Notes: generated by a model from the sequence alone, not told the origin. A DNA stretch of 64,000 bases from Limanda limanda (GCF_963576545.1 NC_083636.1:5906356-5970355), one strand, 5' to 3'. Shown: positions 1 through 12,704, numbered from the stretch's first letter. A program made the numbers and translations.

Positions 1-715
1 CACTACTTCATCGCCAACCTGGCGGCGGCCGACCTGCTGCTGAGCTCGGCCGTCCTGCCCTTCTCCGCCACCTCGGAGGCCCTCGGCCGATGGGTGTTCG
101 GCCGCTCCTTCTGCGCCGTCTGGGCCGCCCTGGACGTGCTCTGCTGCACCGCCTCCATCCTCAGCCTGTGTGTGATCTCCATCGACCGCTACCTGGCCGT
201 CAGCTACCCTCTCCGCTACCCGGCTCTGGCCACAGGGCGGCGAGGCCTGACGGCGGTGGCGGCCCTCTGGGGACTCTCCGCAGCCATCTCCGTGGGCCCC
301 CTGTTCGGCTGGAAGGAGCCCGACCCGGAGGACGAGACGGTGTGCCGGATCACGGAGGAGCCCGGCTACGCCTTGTTCTCAGCGTTGGGGTCTTTCTACA
401 TCCCTCTGGCCATCATCCTGGCCATGTACTGCCGGGTGTACACGGTGGTGAAGAGGGAGACAAACACCATCAGGAAGGGCAGCAAGGGAGAAGGGGTCGA
501 GACGGAGGGGGTGGTGCTGAGGATTCACAGAGGACACGCCGTGCAGACGGAGAAGCCGGAGGAGGACGAGGAGATCAAGAGGCATAAACGCTGCGCCCTC
601 TCCGTGCTGAGGCTGCTGAAGATCACCCGAGAGGAGAAGGCGGCCAAGACTCTGGGCATCGTGGTCGGGTGCTTCATCCTGTGCTGGCTCCCGTTCTTCC
701 TGGTTCTTCCCATCG
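1..715 (+). CDS. adra1a: adra1a exon 1 (partial): TM2 to TM6
   Basis: Frame 1 is open from the first base. The exon ends ...CCC ATC G before the donor GTAAGG at 716. The open frame continues past the donor to about 864, but the translation there loses receptor character, so it is intron read-through. The exon is much richer in GC than the intron after it. The third loop is acidic and basic ([14 protein letters not shown]) and differs from mammals. Confidence 0.93.
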
Positions 716-3700
716 GTAAGGTACCAGTCTCACCTGACACAGCCCCTTCTTGTAAATCTGAATGTTTTCTGTTTTACACTCAAGCGTTTGAGCCAAGTGT
801 CAAAGACGATTCCCTGGCAATCTTTCAAAAAACCCTGAAAGTTGTCCGACCATTGATGTGCTGAATAGAACCCAAGGGAAATGGATTTCTGGTGTCCGAT
901 ACTGATGCGATTATAGGGAATTAAAAAATATCAGACAGTGACAAATTGGTTGATTAAAAAAACTGCCAATGAAGATTTAATCAAACCTTCATGACCAGGG
1001 GTGAGGAGCCGTCATCCCCTTTCAGACCAAAAGGTTCCTCCCATCCCCTCAAGAGAGGGAAAGTGCTGAGGCTGCAGATTGAGATGCAGCCAAGGATCCT
1101 AATGCTGCTGACTCAATACTCGGATCCACAGTTTAGTCTTAAAACTTGAATCCGCCTACTCCAGTGAGATTTGCGTCGGCAGGACATGTAGAGGTCAAGC
1201 TACACGCATTTACAAATGTTACAGAGGGTTGAATTTTACACTTACAACTTACAACCATAAAATGTCTGATAAATAACGATATATTTTATTTTGTTTCTGT
1301 CAAAATTTTAGGGTAAATCCACATCTTGTCATATTTGTGCATATTGGCAAATTAGATCCAAATATTTCAGTGAATGAATCACATCCCAAGATTTATATTG
1401 GCTTCAGCACAGTAATAAGACTTTAAATCTACATAACTGCTACTTTCCATCATCTTATATTTTAATACACAAGAAATTAAAGGAAATATCATTTATTTTG
1501 TGTATGAAAATATAGAATAATAGAAGATATGTGAAGAACATCCAGTTAATGGAGTACTGAAGATGTGTACTTATACCTCAACATCGTGGGTGTACAGTAA
1601 ATCTCTGCTCTTCCGGCCATGTGTGTAAACATGCACCTCACTCTGAAGGATTTATTTTTAACAATAACACGTGAGAAATACAAACTGGGGCCTTGAAATG
1701 AATCATCTGATTCTGAGGTAATAACATAATCTCTGAATTTAAAACAGGGATTTAAATGATTAAAGAATTCATTAATGTCGTAGTTAGAGCTTTAATCATC
1801 ACCGTAATCCATCTTTAGAGAGGCCCACTCCACTCTGGGAGAAAACATGAAATGTTAATAAGTTTTCATGAGTCATTTTTTTTATCAAAAGCAAAGCTGA
1901 ATAGAGATGAACTGATTAACGTTGACTCTGCTGCTGTGTGTTAAAACGTCTCTGTGGTTTAAACATCAGGAGAAAAGGTTCACGACTGCGACGCCGCGCG
2001 GTGTCAACTTCATCTTTTAATAAATAAAACCTCCTTTTTGTCAGCGTCTGTCAAAGGAGACAATGCGAGAGCTCCGTTATCGAAGATGTGAGCGAGGACA
2101 GAGGAGCAGCCGTTTGTGAAGCTCGATCTCAAATCTTAATTGCTTCTGAATCTACTCTCACGGCTGGAGAGAGATAAGCGATTGTCGGAGGAGGCCGGTG
2201 TGTAATTAAGGGCAATCGTCAATCAGCAGTCGGCTCCCGGGTCACAGATGGTGAGATGCTCGCTGGAACGTGGGCTCGGTTACAAATTGTTATCTCTCCG
2301 ACAGAGAAAACTGTTGCTCTGATACAAGATGGAGGCAAAAGGAGGATTAAACACATCTGAAACAAACAATGTGTGTGTTTACATCCATAAGCAGCCTTAT
2401 CATAAGCCCCAGATGTGTAATCCAGCTGTAAAATGTGCTGCAGCAGGTTTGCACTGTAGATACAACAATAGTATTACACCGGAGTATTACCAGGGGCCCC
2501 AGGACAAAGGGGCCATTGAACAAAACCATCAAACGGAAGCCAAACATTCCATCCGATTCGTTTAGTCTCAAAAATATAAACCGAGTGCAGAGTGTGCGTA
2601 GTAAATAAAAGTAAAGTCGTAAAGTTTACCACATCGTACACACACACACTCGTCGGGGGGGGGGGGCACGGTGTCACCGCCAGAAGGAGCCGGCCTCAGG
2701 GGCCCCCTCTCAGATCAAAGCCCCATGCAATCACCTACTCTGCCCACCCGGTTGCGACACCCCTGGTGGTACACCGGCTCGTTTGTGTGGCGATGCTTGA
2801 TGGTGTGTTTCTCTCGGAGCACCACGCCGGGCTGGACCTTCCCCCCCCCCCACTCTTCCTCAGAAGGAACACGGAGAAATTCAATTACAAGCAGGCAAAT
2901 AAAACACCGCACAGGAGCCGAATGGGCTTCCACTGTGTGGTGAAATTGAATGAGCCAAAGCACTGCTCCCTCCCATGAACGCTGTTACAGATAACAACCG
3001 TGAGGCGTAATGGGCCGTAATGCTCGGAGGCATCCTCAGTCACCCCGTGGCCTCCAGAGACACCGGAGTGTAGTTATGCATTTCAATTGAGACAGACCTT
3101 CATGGCTCACAGCACCGGCGCTCAGTCAGGCTCCCAGACAATGAGAGTCTGAGATTCCCTCACTGAGGTTTAGAGAATCCACTGCATATTTGATGCTTCA
3201 CTCTGCAGTTTCCTTATACCCGGCTAATGAAGTGAGGTGGCTGCAGCTCATCAGAGAAACATACAGTTGATGAAGCTGCTGTGAAGCACGTGGAAATCAG
3301 ACGTGTGACTGGAATTTAACGCCTTTTGTTCCCCTGGACCGATGAGGCAGAGGGGTTTTATCTCATTCTATGTGCTTGCAGGTTTGCATAAAATCAAACT
3401 ATAAAAATGCAAAATATCTTCAAACGTGCCGCACAGGTTGTTATGGTTCTGTTGAGAATGCATTCAGGTCATGTCCCTCTCTAAAAGGATAATTCTGTGA
3501 TTCTGGTTTCTTAGTTTGGAAATCATTAAATCCTGAAATCCTGAATCCAGACAGTTTTTTTTGTAATTACATTCTGAGGTTGGAAAATTATGGAATTCAA
3601 ATTAAGGGCCGTTTGGTTAATTTATTTATTTTTAATTTGTTTTTATTGGCTCCTGCACATTTTATCTAATATTCGTCAAACTTGCCACCGAATCGGTTTG

Positions 3701-4893
3701 GATAAGTCCCCAAGAAAACCTTATTCTTTTGATGGTGCAAATTTTGTTTCCTTATTGAAACCACATAGATGAAATACAGTTTTAATACAATCCTGCAAAA
3801 TATGATAGCATTCCCACAACAAGTTGCACAACAACAACATTATTAATTCAAAATATCGAATACGTTCCATCCTCATAAAACATTAAAGACAGTTTTATAC
3901 ATTATAGATGTATAAGAGTTATTGGATACCAGTGATTCAAAGATGGGGACAATTTTCTTGAATAAAAAATAGCTTGCATGAGCCATTTGTTGTGCATTGT
4001 GCAGCCCAGTTGTATATGGATCCCCCCCCCCCAGTCTCTGCCTATATATGGTACATTATTATGACATTAGGAGTAAAAACTAGCTTCTAGGCTCTTTTTT
4101 ACCAATAATAAACCGCAACAAAGTATTAATAGAGAAAGTATTAACCATCCTTGCCCACATAAAAGTATGTGGGCAGAGGAGATCATGTACATTATGCCAT
4201 GTTGTATGATTAATGTGAAGATTTTTCTTTTAACGCAACAAGATCTTGGCTTTCAAACAGTTATATATTTATCTGATTTATGAGAATACTGTGCATTCAG
4301 AAGCTTGTTCAGCTTTGGCAGAAGAGCTGGCTCTTAAGTGCTTTCTGCTTCCTGCTGGAACATGAAGTTATAGTGTTGTTTATAGTATAGCATTATAATT
4401 TATATTTTCGATTTACGTGTGTTCATGTGTGTGTCCTCCAGGCTCCATCTTCCCGTCCTGTAAACCCTCTGAAACCATCTTTAAAATCACCTTCTGGCTG
4501 GGTTACCTCAACAGCTGCATTAACCCCATTATCTACCCGTGCTTCAGCCAGGAGTTCAAGAAGGCCTTCCTCAACGTGCTCCGTGGCCGCTGCCTGAGAA
4601 CCGCTTCGCCACCGGGTCACATCACCACCCACTCCTCCAGCTCGGGCCCGGCGTCCAACACCTCCGACCCCTCGGCCCCGAGCAGCGGCTCTGCTTCCTC
4701 CTGGTGTTGCTGCACTTCCCTGTCACCCTCCTCACCGTCTGCAGGCGGTTCAGCTCCGGCTCGGACCTCACAGATCCAGAAAAGGAGTCTGCTGAAGGCG
4801 TGGTGCTTCTCGGCGAGTCGAACTCCGGTACCGCAGACCAGATCAGCGAAGGTCTTACATCTTTCGCTCGGCGTTAAAGGAGAAGCTGTTTGA
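1..4893 (+). CDS. adra1a: alpha-1A adrenergic receptor, 5'-truncated (coding span, 2 exons)
   Basis: Class A GPCR for adrenaline and noradrenaline, coupling through Gq to phospholipase C at the plasma membrane. The CDS is join(1..715,4442..4893). The window opens inside TM2 ([14 protein letters not shown]), so TM1 and the N-terminus are missing. Visible: the amine-binding Asp in LDVLCCTAS (TM3), DRY at the end of TM3, the paired serines of FSALGSF (TM5), CWLPFF (TM6), and NPIIY (TM7). A long basic third loop ends in [14 protein letters not shown]. The intron falls at the end of TM6, the usual alpha-1 receptor position, and splits a Gly codon (G|GC). The tail end [14 protein letters not shown] resembles the human ADRA1A end, which favours 1A over 1B or 1D. 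The neighbour dpysl2 converges from the other strand, as in human. Teleosts often have two ADRA1A copies; I cannot say which this is. Confidence 0.93.
716..4441 (+). other. adra1a intron
   Basis: This 3.7-kb GT-AG intron holds no further exon that I can support. It is mostly AT-rich. Two stretches, about 1960-2310 and 2960-3330, look more complex, with TAATTA, GATAAG and ATGCAT-type sites, and may be enhancers. A poly-G run lies at 2657-2667, a poly-C run at 4022-4032, and a perfect 10-bp-stem hairpin at 4152-4175. Confidence 0.6.
4442..4893 (+). CDS. adra1a: adra1a exon 2: TM7, helix 8 and C-terminal tail
   Basis: The acceptor is ...GTCCTCCAG at 4441. The exon codes [35 protein letters not shown] and the helix-8 motif [12 protein letters not shown], then a Ser/Pro/Gly-rich tail ending in GEAV before TGA at 4891-4893. 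One palmitoylation-type Cys remains after helix 8 (RGRC). The exon codes about 149 residues, somewhat shorter than the human counterpart, and the middle of the tail is poorly conserved. Confidence 0.93.
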
Positions 4894-6103
4894 ACGTCAT
4901 GTCGAGTCAACGTCAACACAAGCCGACCCTGTACTTTTGTTTTCGCCTTGGGGAAACACTCGCGGACACTTTTTGTTCTGTATCCCTCGGAGGCTTCAGA
5001 GTGCAGGGCCTGACGAAAGCGGTTTTCCTACAGAACGAGCAGGAGGCAGCTCTGTTGCCTTCGGGCTCGGTGCAACGTTTAAACCCCCGGAGGGTCGCAG
5101 AAAACATGATTCACGGAAAGTGACTGAATAATGTTTTGGAGGGGGCACTTAATGTCACAGAGTCTAGAAAGAACTGCTCCAGTGGAGGACTTTGAAGTAT
5201 GAGCGCTCTCGAGAGACAGTTGGGGTAATTTCTTCCCTTCTCAAGGTCAGTGGGGATAAGGATCCGTGTTTGGCAACGCACAAAAGAGATAAATGCATCT
5301 TTTTGAAATGACATTGTAAAAGAACCCCAGAGAGAGGATGTCTTTTAACATTAGTCCAATTCTGCAGCATGTACAAAATCCCTTTAGTGTCGGAGAAATG
5401 ACTTAACAACATCCAGCATCTGTCTTTGTGGCCCTGTGACAGGTCGAATGCTCATTGTGTGGTTTTGTCTTGGCTGTATCAACCATGTGCTGAATCTGTG
5501 TTGTTTACATGAAAGGGTGTCAGATGATTTTCTGTCACTCTCATCACAATCAAACATAGTTGCAATTTCGCTCCAAGAGTTTGGCCCCATTTGTGTTTCC
5601 TTGTTTTCCGTGAGAGATGCGTTATGCGAGTGTGGGAACCTCACACTCCCCCTCTGTTTAAAACAAGCGTCCGTGTTCTTCTTCGTCTTTTTATTCTCTT
5701 CTTCGCAACCAAATCAAGAGCGCACCACCAACTGGACTGGAAAGTGTTGAACAAGTTCATATAAATGTTACCTTTAGCATGCATACAGTGAGTGCGGTCA
5801 CAAATATTGGGCTGAACGTGGATGTCCACATAGGGGTTCATGGATACCCTGCCTTACATTGGTGGATTACGTCATGAGGACCAAAGCGGACCCCAGCAGC
5901 CCGGTGGACACGGATAAGATCAAAACCCATTTTGTCTCAGTGATGGACTTCTTGTGACGTCTGGTTTCCTGTCAGATGTGCATCTCTGTTTGTTCTAAAC
6001 TGATGCATGAACAGTTCAATCAAATATCGATAATGTTGTCTCCGTTCTTCTGTAACTTGCGTCTGTTTGCTTTGTCTTTAAAGCTGCAAATGTTCTCGCT
6101 CTG

Positions 6104-6117
6104 CCACTAGGGGGCAG
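6104..6117 (+). promoter_or_regulatory. CTCF-like core motif
   Basis: CCACTAGGGGGCAG matches the vertebrate CTCF core CCASYAGRKGGCRS at all 14 positions. It lies just upstream of the probable adra1a polyadenylation signal. Binding is not shown by sequence alone. Confidence 0.5.
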
Positions 6118-6150
6118 AGTTATGGCTAGCCAATGCATTGCTATTACTGT

Positions 6151-6156
6151 AATAAA
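6151..6156 (+). terminator. candidate adra1a polyadenylation signal
   Basis: AATAAA about 1.26 kb after the adra1a stop codon. The downstream GU-rich element is weak. Confidence 0.35.
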
Positions 6157-6581
6157 ACTACAGTATGATTAAGATGTTTAAAAAGCATCTTCAGTGTTAT
6201 GATTAAACTATAAAAAAAACAGTTCATATAAAAAGGCAGAGCCTACGTCACACATGCACATATCAATCATGAAAAACTGTTGAAAAATCCTTGGTCAGAA
6301 AGTGAAGAATAAAAAATGTTACACCTACTTGAACAAGATGCTACTTCTGAATGAAGGCTGGCTATTCATATATAAATGAAATAAATCTAGTGAGGCCAAA
6401 TGAAAACAGGTGAAAGTATAAAAAAAGGTGCACTGCTGGTGCAGATTGGATTCTTCAATCACTAATATAGATTGAATATTATTTTTAGCCTTTTACTTTG
6501 CTAAGTTTGCATTTATGACATTTTATTTTTGTTACAACTGGTTTATCTGTTTTGCATTTTGACTGCATGGATTGGAATTAC

Positions 6582-6702
6582 CTGGATGAATGGATGAATA
6601 GATGGATGAATGGATGAATGGATGAATGGATGAATGGATGAATGGATGAATGGATGAATGGATGAATGATGGATGGATGAATGATGGATGAATGATGGAC
6701 GG
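6582..6702 (+). repeat. GGATGAAT octamer minisatellite
   Basis: About 120 bp of tandem GGATGAAT, with GATGGATG variants at both ends. The minus frame gives an artificial Ile-His-Pro-Ser repeat. Confidence 0.95.
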
Positions 6703-8090
6703 ATTCACTCTTCTCACCACTGCATATTCGCTGTAGAGACTTTGTTTCTGACAATCAAATCATTCATTTTTATGTTGTAAATAAATATGTAAGTCAGACT
6801 ATGTTTTATTTTAAAAAGCCATAAATAGGGGGCGCTTCTGCACTCCAACAGCCCCCCCCCACCATGCACTTCCATCATCCAAGTGCACAGATGTTAATGA
6901 AATGTTGAATAATAGAGTTTTTAATCCTTTTAGTGTCAAACGCTTGACATGAATTTTCAATTTGCAGCCTCATTCGATCACCTGGACGTGACTGCAGGTT
7001 TTTTGGTATTCAGCTCGCGATGATGATGAGGACAAGTTGACCTTCATCATTATCTCATCAATATTGTCCAGGAGAGTTAGTGAATTCACATCTTTCTGAT
7101 CAGGATCTTGTTGTATTTGATTATATCATGGATTTCTATGTGTGAAATGATGCATCCATTAGAAAATCAAAGCTCGCCACATTACATAAAATCCCCCCAG
7201 TGTTCATCCAGTGTCAGGACAATGGAAGTGCTTCATTAAAAAAACACGTCATGAACACTGATTCTGTCGTCTTATCTTTTCCACAAAGTTGTCACACACG
7301 GTTCTTCTTAGCTGTTAATCCTTTGCTTCCCCTCCGTCACTAAGATAGTTGCTTTTCGTTGCCGGTCTTGGATGAGAGACGTTGTTTTTTCGTTTCCCCG
7401 CAGACAAGACAACGGTGAGGAGTACCTGAGAATTCTTATCTGTGGAACACAGGATGTTTCCAAGACCTTCCAGAGGAGAAATGATTTGGCAGTTTTACAG
7501 TCAGGCGGGTTTTGCGACTAACGAGACAAGCTTCAATCAGCCTAACGTTGCTGTTTGGGATTTGAGCTTTAACAGTGGCTTTGTGTACAGTAAGCGCGCC
7601 GAAGGGTGATTCAAACTCCTGTAAGCTCCCACGGTTTACATTCATTTAGCTGCTAAATTGTCTCCGATAACTAATAAACATGCAGCTCACATTTCTGGAG
7701 ATTTTGCAGCCAATGACTCAATGTCACGCTGCATTAGGCAACAGCAGAGAGGAGACATGCTGACATTTCATTATTGAGGCATAACTGACTGCAAAAGTAC
7801 ATGAATACTATGACATTTCACGCCTGAGCTTCAATCCACATTTCATAACTTCCTTTAAATCTGGATAATGTCTGTTTCCGATAGAAAGAGAACATTCATT
7901 TTCATCTCTTCAGTGACAGTTTCTTCCATTTTCCCGTTGAAATCGACTTCTTCACGCTGCAGCTGCCGCCTCCCATTGGCTTTTAAATAGAAAAGAAGAA
8001 GAAGAATCTTTAAAACTAATAAATCACAACACAATAGGAGCAGCGGAGGGACCCCCGAGGCCGAATCATCAGAGCACTGATTGTTTTGTG

Positions 8091-8393
8091 TCTGTGTGTG
8101 TGTGTGTGTGTGTCTGTGTGTGTGTGTGTGTCTGTGTGTGTGTATGTGTGGTCCAGGTATTGCTCATGTCGTGGGGACCTAAATCAGTTTGCATAGTCAC
8201 ATTACTGAGATAAAAAGCAAGTCACTACTATGTAAATCATTACATTTTAAGGTGAAGACGTGTTTTGAGGTTGGGTTAAGCTTAGCTAGAGGTTATTGTT
8301 AGGTTAAGGTTAAGGTTAAGGTTAAGGTAAGGGTTAGGATTAGGGTTAGGCAAGTAGTAACTATTGTCAAAGTTAGAGTAAGTCTCCAGGAAA
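8091..8393 (+). repeat. TG microsatellite plus TTAGGG-like teleost composite repeat
   Basis: A (TG)n block (8091-8150) is followed by TCGTGGGGACCTAAATC and then degenerate GGTTAAGGTTAAGG / GGGTTAGG repeats (about 8275-8352) and GCAAGTAGTAACTATTG. I recognise this layout from a common teleost dispersed repeat. It is not a telomere: the units are degenerate and lie within a gene block. Confidence 0.65.
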
Positions 8394-8396
8394 TCA

Positions 8397-8603
8397 ATTG
8401 CTGTGTCTCAATTCAGCCGACGCATCCTCAAACGGCCACATACCAAGGTCGACCATTGGGATATGTTGGGCCGGGAAGGATCCACCCACTGGAGCCTCTG
8501 TTGCTCGGGGGGGTGGAAGGACACATTTGGAGGAGCTTTCGATTTGGGACAGTCTAGTCTCATCACTGGGACATCATCAGTCTCCCCAAACAGGGTCAGC
8601 TCA
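8397..8603 (+). mobile_element. probable MITE-like insertion within the composite repeat
   Basis: The sequence starts CTGTGTCTCAATTCAG, a start I associate with a common fish nonautonomous DNA element. It separates ...CTCCAGGAAATCAATT from GTAAGTCCATGTAATGTCC, which I expect to be contiguous in the composite repeat. I could not find a clean inverted end or duplication at the right side, so the borders are approximate. Confidence 0.4.
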
Positions 8604-10780
8604 GGTAAGTCCATGTAATGTCCTCTGAAGTCCAGAGGATGCTCCTGCACGTCCAAGCCCAAATGAGTCTGCTATCAGTGTGTGCACACCTGTGTTGTTT
8701 TGGGTGCAGTGCGCGGTTCTTGTCGGTTTCAAACAGCAGCACAGGATCCACACAGTGTCGCAGCAGCTGTCACATCAACACAGACACTGTTGTGATAAAT
8801 GGATCCAGGCTGTGGTTCCCGGAGAAAGACAAGCTCGTGCTGCTCAACCTGATCAGTGGACTCAGCAATGTGAGGTCCGTTACACACGGAAATCGGGATT
8901 TAAAACGATGTCCAACACCCGAGTAAAGCAGATGACATGAGTGGAAACAGGAAGTGAAGGAGGCCACATTATTTGCAATGTGGAGACTATGGCGTCAGTT
9001 CCTTGCAGTTCTTCCAAATATCGTGACATTATGACGCAGGTTTCTGAAGTCAAGTCAGAGCAAATGTGTTAAAATGAGTAAATGCACAACCTGGCATCGG
9101 TGGTGTTGTTGCCAGTTTCCTCCTCCGTGTTGTTCTGTGTTGGACGTTAAGATGATTAGTTGTAAAACAAGAGGTGACAAATTCTGTCTCCCGCAGGAAA
9201 TTAAATTGGACGACGTTGTAATGCCTACCCCGGTGCTTTGGAAGTTTCCGGTTATGGCCAAATGTTTCTAGAAAGTTTATTTTCATGGCGTTTATTTTAA
9301 TTTACCAAGTTCTGAAGCGGCTCCACAGAACATTGAAGTATGAGGGGAAACTTTTTGTGATATAATTTATGCCCTGTCCCTCCTTCAGACAGCCTTGGGA
9401 CATTTTCATTGCCGGGTAGTAAAATGAATGATATTTAAATCAGTATTATCCAGTATTTCAAATCAAATGACTGGATGTGAAATCGGGGAGTAAGTGGAGC
9501 ATTTATCAGCCAAAGTGGATTCGGTGGAAACGAAAACAGAGTAAAAAAAAGAGCATGTTGCACTTAACTATATCAAAGATTTCTCCAAAAATGTTGCTTC
9601 ATGTCTGAGTCGTTTGCTAAAATGTGAGTATTCATGATAAAAAGCCATCAAGGCAGGATAATGAATTTTTTGGCAAATAGTTGAATTCCAAATCTAAGCA
9701 ACAGTTTATTTGTATTCAACTGGAGTTTATGTACATATCGGAGTTTGTAATAGATAAATCTAAGCTAATGTGAACAGTTTCTCCTTCTACACAACTGGAA
9801 TTCATATATATTATAGTTTGTACTAAATTAAGTCCACATGAAGATATCAAACTGTTTGCTATTAGTCTGGTAGCTTGATTTGGAGCTTATCAATTAGTTA
9901 TAACTTGCATGAGGAATCCTATAAAAGCACATTAAATGTGAATTGTTGATGCAATATTGGGAAGAAAACCTTAAAGTGTTCTTAAATGCATCAACAAGCT
10001 AAATTAGCTTAATATTAGCAAACATGTTTCAGAGTTGAGGGGCTTTAACAACATTAACAGAAAACTAAAGTGTTTGGGTTTTGACAACAATTGCGTTGTT
10101 TTCATTATATATGAGACAAAGACGAGTCTAGAAATATTGACGTATTCTAGACAAAGCTGTGTTGACTTTAATAAACATTTTTCTTAAAAGCCTCACAGCT
10201 GTTGAGATGCAAAACCTCAAAATCCATTTATTTCACTGTTGTGTTTTTTGCAGAATAGTAATTTACCACCACCTCGAGTCTTTTTAGTCTTTGCATATGA
10301 AGTTATTAAGGCTGATTGAGACGTGTGCATGGACCAGTGATGTGGATGCAGCCTGGAAATGAAATAGCTCCACACGTGTTCACAAGCCAAAGTCATATGA
10401 GATGCAAATCACTGAACATTTGTTTAAAGAGCAGTCAGCTGCCGTCTGGACTGTTGATTCATGTCTCCCGGGTCGTTCAGGTCGCTCTGACTTCATCGGA
10501 ACACCTCTCACACTCCTGCTGCTCACAGCCCGGAGCCCGGGGCCATCAAACATTTTTAGTTTGCAGCTGTCAACTTTTAAACAACATTATTTCACAGCAA
10601 GTGAGCAGAGTGATGGACCCAAAGGTCGGGAGATTTGTTCAGGAGAAAAGAAATCGAGGGGCCCATCGTAAAAGCTGGTGGGGGTAAAAAAACGATGCAG
10701 TTTGACTTCAGGCAGCAGATAAGCCCAAGCACAACAGGTTTGGACTCGTTTCTGAGAGGCCGGGCTGGAATTTAAAAAAG

Positions 10781-10815
10781 GTCAGAACACTTGTCCACAC
10801 GTCAGAACACTTGTC
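10781..10815 (+). repeat. short tandem duplication
   Basis: GTCAGAACACTTGTC occurs twice with a 20-bp period. Confidence 0.8.
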
Positions 10816-12234
10816 AGGTCACTGGTCCTATTTCCTCTCATTCGGAACCGACCATTTAGGACGGCTGAAAGGTTCTTTATATATAAACCCAGAGCTGCCA
10901 GTGCAGTAGCAGGTTTGTGATATAAATCATATCAGCCGTGGAAACGTGTGAAAAATAATTAGCACCACTTGGAAAAAAATCTGAGGAAAAACGATGTTGA
11001 CAATCTGCAAAACATGAGGTTAAACATGTAGTTTGAATTTGGTGTCTGGGAGTTTAAAAGCTTTGCTTCTATTTGGATTCAACCAATGATGTGAAATTAG
11101 AAAATCTAATTGAGTCCATGCTGTAAAAAGCAGTTTGTTAGAGCAGTGATTATATTTGTTTGTTTACACCGACTTCAGAAAGTAGTCCGACCCCTTCTGC
11201 ACATTCTGTTGTGTTGTATGAGTTCAACTACATTTCCTTTTTTTTTGCAATCTACACAGATCACAGATGTTTACTTTATCCGGTGGATTTAATTTGCCGC
11301 ATTGGCATTTACCTTTCCACATGAATTCTTTATATGTGAAATGTATATAGCAGATTCATGTGTGGACGGGAGACACAGGGGACATCAATCTGTTATCAAT
11401 CAGTCGCTGGGTTTTCCTCTGGGTGCTCCAGTTCTCTCCTTCACTCCCAGACGAGACGTGCAGCTCAGACGAAATGGAGACATTCATTTCCATATGTGTG
11501 AATGTCAGTGTAAATGATTGACAGTGTGCGTCATCTCTGCGATAGACCTGAGCATCTGCTGTGTCTACATTCCAACACATGAGGGGATAAAAATAAACCA
11601 TTAAAAGGAAGCTGTTCATGTGATGGTCCAGTGACAGGAGCAGTTGGTTTGATTTGCAGCTTGACAACCCTCAGTGCTCCTGAGCTCCTTGACATGGAAC
11701 AGCCACTAGAGGGAGTCTGCCTAACTATGACAATGTATCCACACACAAATATCATCATAATTTAAGAGAAATAAAGATGTATGCTCTCCTTATGAAAACA
11801 ACTTTCTTTAAAAGAATACAAACAGAGATTAGACCTGAAGAGAAAAATCGATGCTGAATGAGGAAAAAACTCAAATTATGCTTTTCATTCAAATCTCAAA
11901 AGGCTCCTTCCTCCTGTGAGTGTTTATTTGTGTTGTCAACTTTTCTCTCATTTTTTTCCACGAGCCTCTGAGGAAGACACATGAAAGGGCCTCTGAAGTC
12001 AAAGAAAGCTTTAAAGTTGAAAAACTGTTTAAATTCATTACACAACGGTGGGTTTTTCACTTTAATGCTCACGGGGACAGATTGAAACTTAATTTTGTAG
12101 CATCAAAGGTAAATATTACTGTACTTAATGAATGTGTTTATATAATACCAACCAAGTGAAATATTTCCCCTAATCACCATTTTACACCTGTTTGGATGAT
12201 GGATTGTAATTTTTACCTCTTAAAAATGTTACCT

Positions 12235-12405
12235 TTTAAAAAATGGAGGTGCAGATCTGGATCAGGGCGAAGATCCAGTGTTTATTTGACAATTTCCCCA
12301 TTTTCCAGGTTGCAATTCATGGATCTTAATGAAACAAATCAGATATATTAAGAGAATTGATATCTATAAGTGTGTATAACTGCTGGGCCTTGACGGAGGT
12401 GTGTG
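12235..12405 (+). repeat. dispersed teleost repeat (GGAGGTTATG...GGCGGAGGT family), copy 1
   Basis: It contains GGTGCAGATCTGGATC, TTCATGGATCTTAATGAAA, ATCAGATATATTAAG and CCTTGACGGAGGTGTGTGC, which fit the 3' half of a common fish repeat. Related copies lie at 13735, 28600, 30430, 37648, 42850-43230 and 52340. Confidence 0.6.
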
Positions 12406-12704
12406 CTTTACATGCTTGAGAACTAATAACCACTTGTCTGCATGTTGTACAGCCTCTCCACACCCCCTCGTTCTCTTCATATCTTTGTGTCATTTGTTAT
12501 ATCAAATATAGATTTATGTACCACAGAAGCTTTTAATTAGTATTTCTCTCTTTTTACAAGCAGACAACTTTTGTTTGTCTATTTGTTTGTAATCACAAAA
12601 AAATTAAAATATATTCTACATATATATATATTCTAACATATTCTTCTCAAACTGCAGGTATATTGGTGTTTACAGCCAGAGACAGAGATGATACATTCAA
12701 TATG

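Larger units (their letters stand above)
4894..6180 (+). other. adra1a 3'UTR (probable)
   Basis: No gene-like ORF follows the stop. The first good canonical AATAAA in plus orientation is at 6151-6156, which would give a 3'UTR of about 1.3 kb. Later AATAAA hexamers at about 6380 and 6779 are alternatives. The 3' end is inferred only from the hexamer. Confidence 0.4.

Noticed and set aside
716..864. Continuation of adra1a exon 1 to a stop at 864 as a truncated receptor
   Set aside because: A strong donor (G|GTAAGG) lies at the conserved intron position and the translation after it loses receptor character. A truncated splice form cannot be excluded but is not supported.
7436..7645. Minus ORF of 69 codons
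   Set aside because: No recognisable domain, no neighbours in splice phase; it may be a conserved noncoding stretch, but this cannot be shown.
8275..8352. True telomere or chromosome-end DNA
   Set aside because: The repeats are degenerate and short, and lie between two ordinary genes inside a dispersed repeat.
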